From positions 434,001 through 498,000 of the forward strand of contig JAFDXX010000004.1 in NCBI GenBank assembly GCA_018267705.1: DNA of 64,000 bases, written 5' to 3'. This DNA is from Bacteroidota bacterium (GTDB taxonomy: Bacteria > Bacteroidota > Bacteroidia > Chitinophagales > Chitinophagaceae). The notes beneath the pieces are model-generated. The model made no database searches and was not told where the DNA came from. It saw nothing but the letters and a program-made list of their open reading frames with translations. This document shows positions 33,685 through 42,118 of the stretch, one piece after another (position 1 is the first letter of the stretch; every line of letters begins with the position of its first letter). The position numbers and the translations under genes were made by a program.

Positions 33685-34998
33685 TTATTTTTTCCGAAAG
33701 AAAATTCTTATTGGTATTCCTGTAAAATTAAACTGTGTTCTTAACTGGTTTTCAAGGTAATTTTTATATGGCGTTTTTATATCATCCGGAAAATTGGTAA
33801 AAAACGCAAATGAAGGAACAGGTGTTGGCAACTGTGTAATGAATTTTATTTTTACGGTATGCCCTCTTACAACCGGTGCGTGGTAAGATTCTACCGCTTT
33901 TAGCATTACTTCATTTAATTTAGAAGTACTTACTTTTTTACTTTTGTTTTCATATACTTCTAAAGCAGTTTCAATTACTTTAAAAATTCTTGTTTTTTCT
34001 TTAGCAGAAATAAATAAAACAGGAACATCGGTAAAAGGAGCAATTTTCTTTTTTAATGCTGTTTCATAATCTCTGGCAGTATTTGTGGTTTTTTCCATTA
34101 CATCCCATTTATTTACCAATACTACAATGCCTTTTCCTTTTCGGGCTGCAAGGCTAAAAATGCTAACATCTTGTGCCGTAATACCTTTGGCAGCATCTAA
34201 AACCAATAAGCAAATATCTGCTTCGTCCATTGCTCTTATAGCACGTATAACTGAGTAGAATTCTAAATCATCTTTTTCTTTTTCTTTTTTTCTTAAACCT
34301 GCGGTATCAATTAAAACAAATTCTTTTTGAAAAAGATTATAGTGTGTATGAATCGTATCTCTTGTAGTACCGGCAATATCGCTTACAATAGTTCGCTCTT
34401 TACCAATTAGTGCGTTTAGTAAAGATGATTTTCCAACATTGGGTTGGCCAATAATAGCAAATTTTGGAAGTTTATTTTCTTCTTCAATAATTGCTAAATC
34501 TTCATCGGTAATATTTTCGGTAATGGCATCTAATAGTTCTCCGGTACCGCTTCCGCTAATACTGCTAACAGGATATATAGTTTCAAAACCTAAAGCATAA
34601 AATTCGGTTGCTTCTAATTGTCTTTCGCTGTTATCTACTTTATTTACAACTAAGTAAACGGGTTTAGAGCTTCTTCTTAATAAATCGGCCATGCTTTCAT
34701 CTAAATCTGTAATGCCTGTTGCAACATCAACCATAAAAACTAAAGCATTTGCTTCATCAATAGCAATTTTTACTTGTTTACGAATTTCTGTTTCAAAAAT
34801 ATCATCGCTTTGTGGTACAAAGCCACCGGTATCAATAATATTAAATGTTTTTCCGTTCCAATCTGCAACACCGTATTGTCTATCTCTGGTAACACCGCTA
34901 ATATCATCTACAATGGCTTTACGTTGCTCTAACATGCGGTTAAAGAAAGTGCTTTTGCCAACATTTGGTCGCCCTACTATTGCTATTGTATATCCCAT
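33685..34998 (-). CDS. der: Ribosome biogenesis GTPase Der (EngA)
   Basis: The 437-residue protein has two tandem GTPase domains and a KH-like C-terminal domain, the unique layout of Der, which assists 50S subunit assembly. The first P-loop is GRPNVGKS (residues 8-15), the second GQPNVGKS (about 184-191). Each is followed by DTGG/DTAG and NKVD/NKWD guanine-specificity motifs. The C-terminal part has the basic KIKFITQLPTPVPSFAFF segment of the KH-like domain. It lies 83 bp downstream of era on the same strand; the two assembly GTPases may be co-transcribed. Confidence 0.97.
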   Translation of the reverse strand: MGYTIAIVGRPNVGKSTFFNRMLEQRKAIVDDISGVTRDRQYGVADWNGKTFNIIDTGGFVPQSDDIFETEIRKQVKIAIDEANALVFMVDVATGITDLDESMADLLRRSSKPVYLVVNKVDNSERQLEATEFYALGFETIYPVSSISGSGTGELLDAITENITDEDLAIIEEENKLPKFAIIGQPNVGKSSLLNALIGKERTIVSDIAGTTRDTIHTHYNLFQKEFVLIDTAGLRKKEKEKDDLEFYSVIRAIRAMDEADICLLVLDAAKGITAQDVSIFSLAARKGKGIVVLVNKWDVMEKTTNTARDYETALKKKIAPFTDVPVLFISAKEKTRIFKVIETALEVYENKSKKVSTSKLNEVMLKAVESYHAPVVRGHTVKIKFITQLPTPVPSFAFFTNFPDDIKTPYKNYLENQLRTQFNFTGIPIRIFFRKK

Positions 34999-35081
34999 AA
35001 TTTATATTTTGAATGATAAGCTTTGCATGTTGAATGGATGCATATTGATTGATTATAATTTATATTCAACATTAAAAATAA

Positions 35082-35951
35082 TTAATAACCATATTCTTTT
35101 AGTTGCAATTCGTTTTCACGCCACTTTGGTTTTACTTTTACAAATAGTTCTAAAAATATTTTTCTATTAATAAATTGTTCAATGTCTTTTCTTGCCAATG
35201 TGCCAATTTGTTTAATCATTTTTCCTTTTTCTCCAATTATAATTGCTTTTTGTGTTTCGCGTTGTACCACAATATCTGCTTGAATTTTAACCAATGTTTC
35301 TTTTTCTTTAAACTCATTCACCATTACAGCAACGTGGTAAGGAATTTCATCTTCAAACAGCTCATATACTTTCTCTCTAATTAATTCGCTTACAAAAAAT
35401 TTGGTAGGTAAATCACTTAAATCATCTTCATTATAAAATGGTAATCCTTCGGGCAATAGTTCAATAATTGCATTTAATAATTTTTGTAAATGATGTTTAT
35501 GTAGTGCAGATACTTTTATTATTTTTTTATAATATGGTTTATTTGCAAATAAACTTTCGGCTAAAGCAATTTTACCGTTTTGTGCTTGGTCAATTTTATT
35601 TAATACTAAAATTGTGGGTACTTTTAATTTGAGTGATTGAAATATTGTATCACATTCATTCAAATCGTCATTCACATCAACAATTAATAAAGCAATATCG
35701 GCATCTTCTAAAGCATTTTTTACTGCATTCATCATTTTTTCGTGAAGCTTATATTTGGCTTCAATAATGCCGGGTGTATCTGAAAAAACAATTTGATACT
35801 CGTTAGGTTTATTTAAAAACGCTTTTATTCTATGTCTTGTAGTTTGCACTTTGTGCGAAACAATAGCCAATTTCTCGCCAAGTAAAGCATTTAATAAAGT
35901 GCTTTTGCCTGCATTGGGTTTACCAAATATGTTTACAAAACCTGATTTCAT
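35082..35951 (-). CDS. era: GTPase Era
   Basis: The 289-residue GTPase binds 16S rRNA and assists 30S maturation. The P-loop is GKPNAGKST (residues 10-18), with switch region HKVQTTRHRI, DTPG in FSDTPGIIEA and the NKID specificity motif. The C-terminal KH domain has GEKGKMIKQIGTLARKDIEQF, the RNA-binding GxxG region. The start ATG lies only 6 nt downstream of a -7 promoter element, so the mRNA is probably leaderless or nearly so. Its stop is 83 bp from der. Confidence 0.97.
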   Translation of the reverse strand: MKSGFVNIFGKPNAGKSTLLNALLGEKLAIVSHKVQTTRHRIKAFLNKPNEYQIVFSDTPGIIEAKYKLHEKMMNAVKNALEDADIALLIVDVNDDLNECDTIFQSLKLKVPTILVLNKIDQAQNGKIALAESLFANKPYYKKIIKVSALHKHHLQKLLNAIIELLPEGLPFYNEDDLSDLPTKFFVSELIREKVYELFEDEIPYHVAVMVNEFKEKETLVKIQADIVVQRETQKAIIIGEKGKMIKQIGTLARKDIEQFINRKIFLELFVKVKPKWRENELQLKEYGY

Positions 35952-35957
35952 TTAATA

Positions 35958-35965
35958 CAAATCTA
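35958..35965 (-). promoter_or_regulatory. -7 promoter element for era, leaderless arrangement
   Basis: The minus strand reads TAGATTTG (TANNTTTG), with TATTAA between it and the era ATG. Confidence 0.5.
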
Positions 35966-35971
35966 CATAAT

Positions 35972-36005
35972 AAAAAAAGCTAACTCATTTTATGAATCAG
36001 CTTTT
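35972..36005 (-). terminator. Terminator after tRNA-fMet
   Basis: On the minus strand AAAGCTGATTCAT pairs with ATGAGTTAGCTTT (outer six pairs perfect, inner part with wobble) and runs into seven T. It ends the tRNA transcript just before era. Confidence 0.75.
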
Positions 36006-36012
36006 AATTTAG

Positions 36013-36084
<72 letters not shown>

Positions 36085-36097
36085 ATGTAATGGGCGG

Positions 36098-36128
36098 CAA
36101 ATGTAGCTTGCAGAAGGTTATCTCCCAA
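36098..36128 (-). promoter_or_regulatory. Promoter of tRNA-fMet
   Basis: On the minus strand TTG (36128-36126), 20 nt, then TACATTTG (36105-36098). It ends 13 nt before the tRNA 5' end. Confidence 0.8.
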
Positions 36129-36139
36129 AATTATTTTAA

Positions 36140-36871
36140 TTATTTTGAATCTTTTTTTATTGATGATGCACCATTGGCTTCAAAATTTTTAACTACCGCA
36201 TCACCTTTGTAGCGTATGCTGCTTGCACCACTTGCTTGAATTTTTGTGAACTCTTTAGTTACATTTACGCGAATACTTGATGCACCGCTTGCTTCTGCAT
36301 TGCAAGTGTTTGCCATTAAATCATAAGCTTTTATACTACTTGCACCACTTGCATCAATATTTAATGTAGTAGTTGTTCCGTTTAATGTTGTACTGCTTGC
36401 GCCACTTAGATTAAGAGATAAAGTATTGGCTTCTATTTGTCCTTTTAAAGAACTTGCACCACTTAATTGTAATTTTAAATCGCTGGCTTTTATTTTATCT
36501 GCAATAATTACTCTGCTTGCACCGCTTGCTTCAATTTTATTAATATCTGAAACAGTTACATAAGCTTTAATTTTTTTATCTCCCCAACTCCATTTATTCC
36601 ACATGCCATTATCTACATATATTTTTAAAACTCCGTTTTTGACTACGGTTTTTATTTTATCAATGTTTTCATTTCCATCTACACTAACGGCAACAGCTGT
36701 TTCTTTACCTTGAGATATGTATAGTAATACGGCACTTGATACTTCAATACTATTAAAATTTTCTACTTTTCTTGGTTGAGCATTGGCATCGTACACAACA
36801 TTTTTAGTGTTTTGTGCAAAAAGAAAGGTTGATAGTAAAGTAATATTTATTAGTAAAATCAATTTTTTCAT
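36140..36871 (-). CDS. Exported head-GIN domain (DUF2807) adhesin-like protein
   Basis: The 243-residue protein has a signal peptide (MKKLILLINITLLSTFLFAQ) followed by the DUF2807 'head GIN' domain. The N-terminal part has FNSIEVSSAVLLYISQGKE, typical of the family. The second half is a parallel beta-helix-like ladder with repeated G/S-rich rungs: EASGASRV, LSGASSLK, LSGASSTT, DASGASSIK, EASGASSI, QASGASSI, NGASSIK, at 14- to 22-residue intervals. The family is annotated as putative auto-transporter adhesin head; function is unproven. It is monocistronic in appearance, divergent from the TPP-riboswitch gene. Confidence 0.92.
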   Translation of the reverse strand: MKKLILLINITLLSTFLFAQNTKNVVYDANAQPRKVENFNSIEVSSAVLLYISQGKETAVAVSVDGNENIDKIKTVVKNGVLKIYVDNGMWNKWSWGDKKIKAYVTVSDINKIEASGASRVIIADKIKASDLKLQLSGASSLKGQIEANTLSLNLSGASSTTLNGTTTTLNIDASGASSIKAYDLMANTCNAEASGASSIRVNVTKEFTKIQASGASSIRYKGDAVVKNFEANGASSIKKDSK

Positions 36872-36934
36872 AATGCTTTTTTTATATGAAACGAAGCAAC
36901 TAAAAAAATGTTACAGTTAAATAAAAAGAGCTGT

Positions 36935-36942
36935 TACATTTG
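36935..36942 (+). promoter_or_regulatory. -7 promoter element before the TPP riboswitch
   Basis: TACATTTG matches TANNTTTG and ends about 13 nt before the riboswitch, which places the transcript start just ahead of it. Confidence 0.6.
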
Positions 36943-36954
36943 TGGCGAAAATTA

Positions 36955-37034
36955 ATTCCTCGGGGTGCTTTCGTATGAAGGCTGAGAAAATACCCGTAGA
37001 ACCTGAACAGGGTAATTCCTGCGAAGGGAAGGTG
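36955..37034 (+). promoter_or_regulatory. TPP riboswitch (THI element)
   Basis: The conserved thi-box cores are present in order: GGGGTGC at the 5' side, GGCTGAGAAAATACCC (the CUGAGA pyrimidine-binding part), GAACCTGAACAGGGTAAT (the ACCUGA-type core) and TGCGAAGGGAA at the 3' side. All are near-consensus for thiamine pyrophosphate aptamers. It sits 70 nt before the TonB-dependent receptor ATG. No clear terminator stem is seen between them, so control may act on translation; this is inferred. Confidence 0.95.
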
Positions 37035-37103
37035 TACAGTGTTTGTATTTCTTTCTCCAAAGCGTTTCCCTGTTCCCATTGGTTAACTTTTTAAACAAAG
37101 AAA

Positions 37104-39488
37104 ATGAAAAAGTTTTTGGGAACACTTGTGTTGGCATTTATTTCAGTAATGCTATTTAGTCAATCAACAAAAAAAACAATTACTTTAAAAGTAATTGATG
37201 CTAACTCAAAAAATGCAGTTTCATTGGCAACGGTACATTTTAATAATCAATCGTTTATTGCAGATGAGAACGGTAATTTAATTATTAATAAGCCACTGCA
37301 TGGTGTGTATGTAATTAAAACAAGTTGTATTGGTTTTGAAGATAATCTTCAAACGATTGATATGAATACAATGATTTCTTCTATTATTATTCAATTAAAA
37401 AGTATTGCTTTGTTTTTGCAACCCTTAGAAGTAAAAGCTTTGCGTGCTACTAATAAAGCTCCTTTTGCTAAAACAAATTTTAGTAAGGCAGAAATTGAAA
37501 GAAATAATATTGGGCAAGATTTGCCTTATATTCTTAATCAAACTCCTTCTGTTTATGTTAGTTCAGATGCAGGTAATGGAGTTGGTTATACGTACATGCA
37601 CATTCGCGGAATTGATGCAAGCAGAATAAATGTAACACTTAATGGTATTCCGTATAATGATGCTGAAAGCCAAGCAACTTATTTTGTTGATTTACCAGAT
37701 TTTGCTTCTTCATTAAGTTCAATACAAATTCAAAGAGGAGTTGGTACTTCCTCAAACGGAGCCGGAGCATTTGGTGCAAGCATTAATTTAAGTACTAATG
37801 AATTTTATGAGAAACCTTATGCCGAATTAAACAACAGTTTCGGCTCTTTTAATACTTGGAAGAATACCGTAAAAGCAGGTACAGGTTTAATGAACGGACA
37901 CTTTACCGTTGATGCACGTGTTAGCAAAATTGCCAGTGCAGGTTATATAGACAGAGCATCGAGTGATTTGCGTTCGGTGGCTTTAAGTGCTGCATATATT
38001 AATAAAAATTCATCTATAAGATTTAATGTTTTTACCGGTAAAGAAAAAACTTATCAGGCATGGTATGGTGTACCTGATTATTTGTTGCTAACCGATAGAA
38101 CTTATAACCCTGCAGGTACTGAAAAACCAGGTACACCTTACGATAATCAAACAGATAATTATCAGCAAGATCATTATCAACTTTTTTATAATGTTGCTCT
38201 AAATAAAAAATGGAATTTTAATACGGCTGCTTTTTTAACTTATGGAAGAGGTTATTATGAAGAATATAAAGCTGCTCAAAAATATTCAAAATATGGGTTG
38301 CCAAATGTTGTAATAGCAAGTACGACCCTTACAACAACCGATTTAATTAGAGACCGTTGGTTGAGTAATTATTTTTATGGAGAGATTTTTTCATTGCAAT
38401 ACAAAAATATAAATGATGAATTAACTTTTGGCGGCGGTTGGAATAAGTACGATGGTCAACATTACGGTAATATTATTTGGGCAAAAAATGGCGGAATTAA
38501 TAATAATAGTTATCAATATTATAATTATCCTGCTTTAAAAGAAGATCAAAATATTTATGCAAAATGGCAGCATAACTTAACTACACATTGGCAAACCTAT
38601 TCCGACCTTCAATATAGACATGTATATTACAATATGAATGGTTTTGAAGGTAATAGCACACTAAATATTATACGCAACTTTAATTTTATAAATCCTAAAG
38701 TGGGTATTACCTATACTAATAATGGCTTACAAACCTATTTTAGTTATGCATTAGCAGGAAAAGAACCTAATAGAGATGATTTTCAGGCAAGCCTTTCAAA
38801 CCAACCACAAGCAGAATATTTGCATGATTTTGAGTTAGGTGTTGAAAAGAAAAATACAACTTATAGCTTTAGTGCTAATGTTTATTATATGCTGTATAAA
38901 AACCAATTGGTTTTAACCGGAAAAATAAATGATGTTGGTTCTTATACAAGAATAAATGTACCGAACAGCTATCGCTTAGGAGTAGAATTACAAGGAAATT
39001 ATATTTTTGCTAAATGGCTAAACGCCAATGCCAACCTTACTTTAAGCCAAAACAAAATAAAATCTTATACAGAATATATTGATAATTATGATAATGGATT
39101 ACAAGATGCAGTACAGCATACAAATACCGATATTTCTTTTTCTCCAAAAACAATCAGCGGACTTAGTGTAAACCTACTTCCTATAAAAAACATAGCAATT
39201 TCTTTAATAGGAAAATATGTAAGCAAACAATATATGGATAATGCACAACTTGATACAAGAAGTTTAAATGCGTTTTATACTCAAAATATAAAATTGTCTT
39301 ACAGTATTCAGCCAAAGTTGGTAAAAGAAATAAATTTATCTGCACAAGTAAATAATTTATTCAATAAAATGTATCAACCCAATGGATATACGTATAGCTA
39401 TATTTCGGCAAGTGTTGTAACTACCGAAAACAACTATTTTCCTATGGCAGGCATCAATTATATGTTTACTGCCAACATCAAATTGTAA
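37104..39488 (+). CDS. TonB-dependent receptor, TPP-riboswitch controlled (probable thiamine uptake)
   Basis: The 794-residue outer-membrane receptor has a signal peptide (cleavage near LFSQ, residue 20), an N-terminal carboxypeptidase-regulatory-like beta domain (about 22-105), a plug domain (about 125-230, with YMHIRGIDASRINVTLNGIPYND) and a 22-stranded barrel. The barrel ends in a typical C-terminal strand with terminal aromatic-rich residues (YMFTANIKL). Its substrate is inferred from the TPP riboswitch directly upstream: thiamine or a thiamine precursor, as known for thiamine-regulated receptors of Bacteroidota. No inner-membrane thiamine transporter gene follows; proline dehydrogenase is next. 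Confidence 0.92.
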   Translation: MKKFLGTLVLAFISVMLFSQSTKKTITLKVIDANSKNAVSLATVHFNNQSFIADENGNLIINKPLHGVYVIKTSCIGFEDNLQTIDMNTMISSIIIQLKSIALFLQPLEVKALRATNKAPFAKTNFSKAEIERNNIGQDLPYILNQTPSVYVSSDAGNGVGYTYMHIRGIDASRINVTLNGIPYNDAESQATYFVDLPDFASSLSSIQIQRGVGTSSNGAGAFGASINLSTNEFYEKPYAELNNSFGSFNTWKNTVKAGTGLMNGHFTVDARVSKIASAGYIDRASSDLRSVALSAAYINKNSSIRFNVFTGKEKTYQAWYGVPDYLLLTDRTYNPAGTEKPGTPYDNQTDNYQQDHYQLFYNVALNKKWNFNTAAFLTYGRGYYEEYKAAQKYSKYGLPNVVIASTTLTTTDLIRDRWLSNYFYGEIFSLQYKNINDELTFGGGWNKYDGQHYGNIIWAKNGGINNNSYQYYNYPALKEDQNIYAKWQHNLTTHWQTYSDLQYRHVYYNMNGFEGNSTLNIIRNFNFINPKVGITYTNNGLQTYFSYALAGKEPNRDDFQASLSNQPQAEYLHDFELGVEKKNTTYSFSANVYYMLYKNQLVLTGKINDVGSYTRINVPNSYRLGVELQGNYIFAKWLNANANLTLSQNKIKSYTEYIDNYDNGLQDAVQHTNTDISFSPKTISGLSVNLLPIKNIAISLIGKYVSKQYMDNAQLDTRSLNAFYTQNIKLSYSIQPKLVKEINLSAQVNNLFNKMYQPNGYTYSYISASVVTTENNYFPMAGINYMFTANIKL

Positions 39489-39603
39489 AAAATATTTATC
39501 TGAATATTAATTTAAAAATAACGTATAGTTTTTCACAAAAAAAGAATAACCTTTTTTAATTAGCACAAGGCAACCGATATTTGCATTACGAACAAATGTT
39601 AGT

Positions 39604-40791
39604 ATGGAAATATCATTCAACAACACAGCCAATGCTTTTGCATATAAATCAGATAAAGAATTAAAACAAGCAAAATTTTTATTTTCAACAATGGGTTATC
39701 CTATGTTTGTTCCCATAGGTGTAAGGTTAACGCCATTGCTTGTAAAAGGTAAACTTCCGTTTATAAATAAAATTATTCGTAGCACTATTTTTAAACAATT
39801 TGTTGGAGGAGAATCTTTAGAAAACACACATGATGTAACTACTACACTTGATAAATATGGTGTGCAAGTTATTTTAGATTATGGTGTTGAAGGAAAAGAA
39901 GGCGAAGAAAACTTTGAAAAAGCAACCCAAATATTTATTGATGTTGTAAACTATGCAGCCACACAAAAAAATATTCCGTTTATAAGTATTAAAGTAACCG
40001 GTTTAGCAAGATTTGGTTTATTGCAAAAATTAAATGAAGCTCCACGTTTACGAAGTGGTATTCACGATCATGAAACTGAAATGAATGAATGGGAAAGAGT
40101 GAAAGATAGATTATATAGAATTTGTGAAGTAGCATCTCAAAAAAATGTAGGTGTATTAATAGATGCAGAAGAAAGTTGGATTCAAGATCCGGTTGATAGG
40201 TTAGCTATGGAATTAATGCAAGTGTTTAATAAACAAAAAGCCGTTATATATAATACCATTCAATTATACAGGCACGATAGGTTAGATTTTTTTAAATTAT
40301 CTCACCGCATTGCAAATGAGCAAGGTTTTATTTTAGGAATGAAATTAGTACGCGGTGCTTATATGGAAAAAGAAAGAGCAAGAGCTGCTCAACACGGTTA
40401 CCCATCACCCATACAACCTAATAAAGAAAGCTCTGACAGAGATTTTAATGCTGCCGTAACTTTTGCTATTGATAATATTAATTCAATTGCAGTAATTGTT
40501 GCATCGCACAATGAAGAAAGTAATTTATTAGCTACACAGTTAATGGAACAAAAAAATATTTCACATAATCATCCGCATGTTCATTTTTCTCAATTATACG
40601 GTATGAGTGATAATATTACTTTTAATTTAGCTAAAGAAGGTTTTAGTGTAAGTAAATATTTACCTTTTGGTCCTATAAAAGATGTTATTCCTTATTTAAT
40701 GCGTAGAGCTCAGGAAAACAGCAGTATTAGCGGGCAAACCAGCCGAGAATTAAGTTTAATTAAAAAAGAATTACATAGAAGAAAGCACTAA
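39604..40791 (+). CDS. Proline dehydrogenase
   Basis: The 395-residue FAD enzyme oxidises proline to pyrroline-5-carboxylate. It is the monofunctional PRODH type, with no P5C dehydrogenase domain. Motifs of the TIM barrel include SIKVTGLARFG, GVLIDAEESWIQDPVD, NTIQLYRHDRLDFF, MKLVRGAYMEKERARA and VIVASHNEES, with YLPFGPIKDVIPYLMRRAQEN at the C-terminus. It is a peripheral membrane enzyme feeding quinones. Its stop overlaps the converging lone receiver gene by 4 bp. Confidence 0.95.
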   Translation: MEISFNNTANAFAYKSDKELKQAKFLFSTMGYPMFVPIGVRLTPLLVKGKLPFINKIIRSTIFKQFVGGESLENTHDVTTTLDKYGVQVILDYGVEGKEGEENFEKATQIFIDVVNYAATQKNIPFISIKVTGLARFGLLQKLNEAPRLRSGIHDHETEMNEWERVKDRLYRICEVASQKNVGVLIDAEESWIQDPVDRLAMELMQVFNKQKAVIYNTIQLYRHDRLDFFKLSHRIANEQGFILGMKLVRGAYMEKERARAAQHGYPSPIQPNKESSDRDFNAAVTFAIDNINSIAVIVASHNEESNLLATQLMEQKNISHNHPHVHFSQLYGMSDNITFNLAKEGFSVSKYLPFGPIKDVIPYLMRRAQENSSISGQTSRELSLIKKELHRRKH

Positions 40792-41165
40792 TTTTTGCAA
40801 GTAGTATTTTTACATTCTGCTTCAATAACTAAAGCTACTTTTTCAAACTCTGTAGATTTGTCAAAATAATAATCTACTCCATTTTCCATACATATTAATT
40901 TGCGTTGTTCAGTTACAAAATTGGTAACTACCACAAGTTTAGAGGTAGGAGCATTTTTTTTAATTTTTTGTAAAATATCTATACCAATTTTATCAGGCAT
41001 ACTAATATCAATTACAATTATAGTGGGTTGTATTGAGTGGATGGTTATAAATGGCTCATTAATATTGCTTACACAATGTATGGTATGGGTACAACCAAGT
41101 TCTAAAAGAAGTTCTTGCATTTTTTTTAGTACAATAGCAGAACTATCTATTAAAAGTATATCCAT
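40788..41165 (-). CDS. Stand-alone response regulator receiver protein
   Basis: This is a receiver domain of about 125 residues with no output domain. The phosphoacceptor is D53 in VIDISMPDKIGIDIL, the N-terminal acidic residue is in ILLIDSSA (usual DD reduced to one Asp), and the switch Thr lies in VVVTNFVTE. A C-terminal Lys is in YYFDKSTEFEKV. The ATG at 41165 is preferred over a TTG at 41174. A long structured leader with a terminator-like hairpin lies directly upstream. It may be a CheY-like or phosphorelay shuttle for the PAS kinases encoded nearby; this is inference from position. Confidence 0.9.
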   Translation of the reverse strand: MDILLIDSSAIVLKKMQELLLELGCTHTIHCVSNINEPFITIHSIQPTIIVIDISMPDKIGIDILQKIKKNAPTSKLVVVTNFVTEQRKLICMENGVDYYFDKSTEFEKVALVIEAECKNTTCKN

Positions 41166-41197
41166 GCAGAGCAATTTTAGAGTTAAATTTTTTGATA

Positions 41198-41225
41198 AAA
41201 AACCTTCTTTTGCAAGAAGGTTTTT
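41198..41225 (-). terminator. Intrinsic terminator 24 nt before the receiver gene's TTG
   Basis: AAAAACCTTCTT and AAGAAGGTTTTT form a perfect 12-bp stem around a 4-nt loop, with T tracts on both strands. On the minus strand it lies between a consensus promoter at 41377-41406 and the receiver gene. Confidence 0.85.
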
Positions 41226-41371
41226 ATTTTCAAAACTGTAGTGGTTACTACAATAATGCCGCTACTTTGCGGTTTTATGGATATGGGACCTCGTAGGTTT
41301 ACGAGGATATTGGATTTTAAAATTTAACATTGAACTCCAGAAAATTACTCTGATGCTCTATAGTTATTATG
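41198..41371 (-). ncRNA. Candidate ~170-nt small RNA or attenuated leader
   Basis: A minus-strand transcript starting just after the promoter at 41377 would be about 170 nt and end at the terminator at 41198-41225. It contains a perfect hairpin CCTCGTA-aacc-TACGAGG (41289-41306) and a second palindrome TGTAGT-aacc-ACTACA (41237-41252). No reading frame of note is inside. It is either an independent small RNA or a leader that attenuates the receiver gene; the two cannot be separated here. Confidence 0.5.
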
Positions 41372-41376
41372 TATGA

Positions 41377-41406
41377 CAAAAATATCCTGTTGCTTTTAAA
41401 ATACAA
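41377..41406 (-). promoter_or_regulatory. Full consensus promoter in the gap before the receiver gene
   Basis: On the minus strand TTG (41406-41404), 19 nt, then TATTTTTG (41384-41377): an exact Bacteroidota consensus. It is over 200 nt from the next gene, with hairpins and a terminator in between. Confidence 0.75.
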
Positions 41407-41482
41407 ATAACAAGTTACCACAAAAGTTTGTAGATAAATTTTAAATTTAATGTAGTAATTACAGCTACATTTTTAGTTTGTT

Positions 41483-42109
41483 TTAAACAAGATTATGCGT
41501 AACTGCATAGCGTGTTAACTCGGCATTGGTTTTCATTTTCATTTTTTCTAAAATGCGAAAACGATAAGTGCTTATAGTATTGATGCTTAGTGTAAGAATA
41601 TCGGCAACTTCTGAAATTGTTTTTCCAGATGCAATAAGTTTTAAAATTTCAAATTCTCGGTTGGAAAGTGTTTGGTGTAATGCTTGTTCACCTTCCTCTG
41701 CATGATAATCAATTAATATTTCTGCTATTTCGGGAGTTATATATTTATGACCTGATAGGATATGTGTAACCACTTTTACCAATTCATCAGGAGCACTTTC
41801 TTTGGTTAAATAGCCTGCTGCACCTGCTTTTAAAGCTCGTATGGCATATTGTTCGGGTGCGTGTACACTTAAAATTAGTACGGGTGTTTTAGGAGTTATT
41901 TGTTTTAATTCTTTTAAAATTTCTAAGCCAGATTTGTTGGGCATTGAAATATCTGATATAATAATATCCCATTTTTTCTGAACGGCTTTTTTTATTATTT
42001 CAATACCATCATTGGCTTCTTCAATGTTGGCATTCGGAAAAGCTTCTATTAAAATACTTATAATGCCTTTTCGTAAAATGCTATGATCATCTCCAACAAG
42101 TATATTCAT
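41483..42109 (-). CDS. NarL/LuxR-type response regulator
   Basis: The 208-residue regulator has a receiver domain (about 1-118; acidic pocket D7/D8 in VGDDHS, phosphoacceptor D53 in ISDISMP, Thr/Ser switch in LSVHAPEQ and Lys in LTKESAP). A LuxR-type helix-turn-helix follows (about 143-205), with LSNREFEILKLIASGKTISEVADILTLSINTISTYRFRILEKM. It follows the PAS kinase gene by 9 bp, so the two form a cognate pair. It is about as long as, and clearly paralogous to, the regulator at 48163. Confidence 0.95.
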   Translation of the reverse strand: MNILVGDDHSILRKGIISILIEAFPNANIEEANDGIEIIKKAVQKKWDIIISDISMPNKSGLEILKELKQITPKTPVLILSVHAPEQYAIRALKAGAAGYLTKESAPDELVKVVTHILSGHKYITPEIAEILIDYHAEEGEQALHQTLSNREFEILKLIASGKTISEVADILTLSINTISTYRFRILEKMKMKTNAELTRYAVTHNLV

Positions 42110-42118
42110 AATATAAAA

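Noticed and set aside
36952..37137. 61-codon minus-strand frame
   Set aside because: It is antisense to the TPP riboswitch and the start of the TonB-dependent receptor gene.
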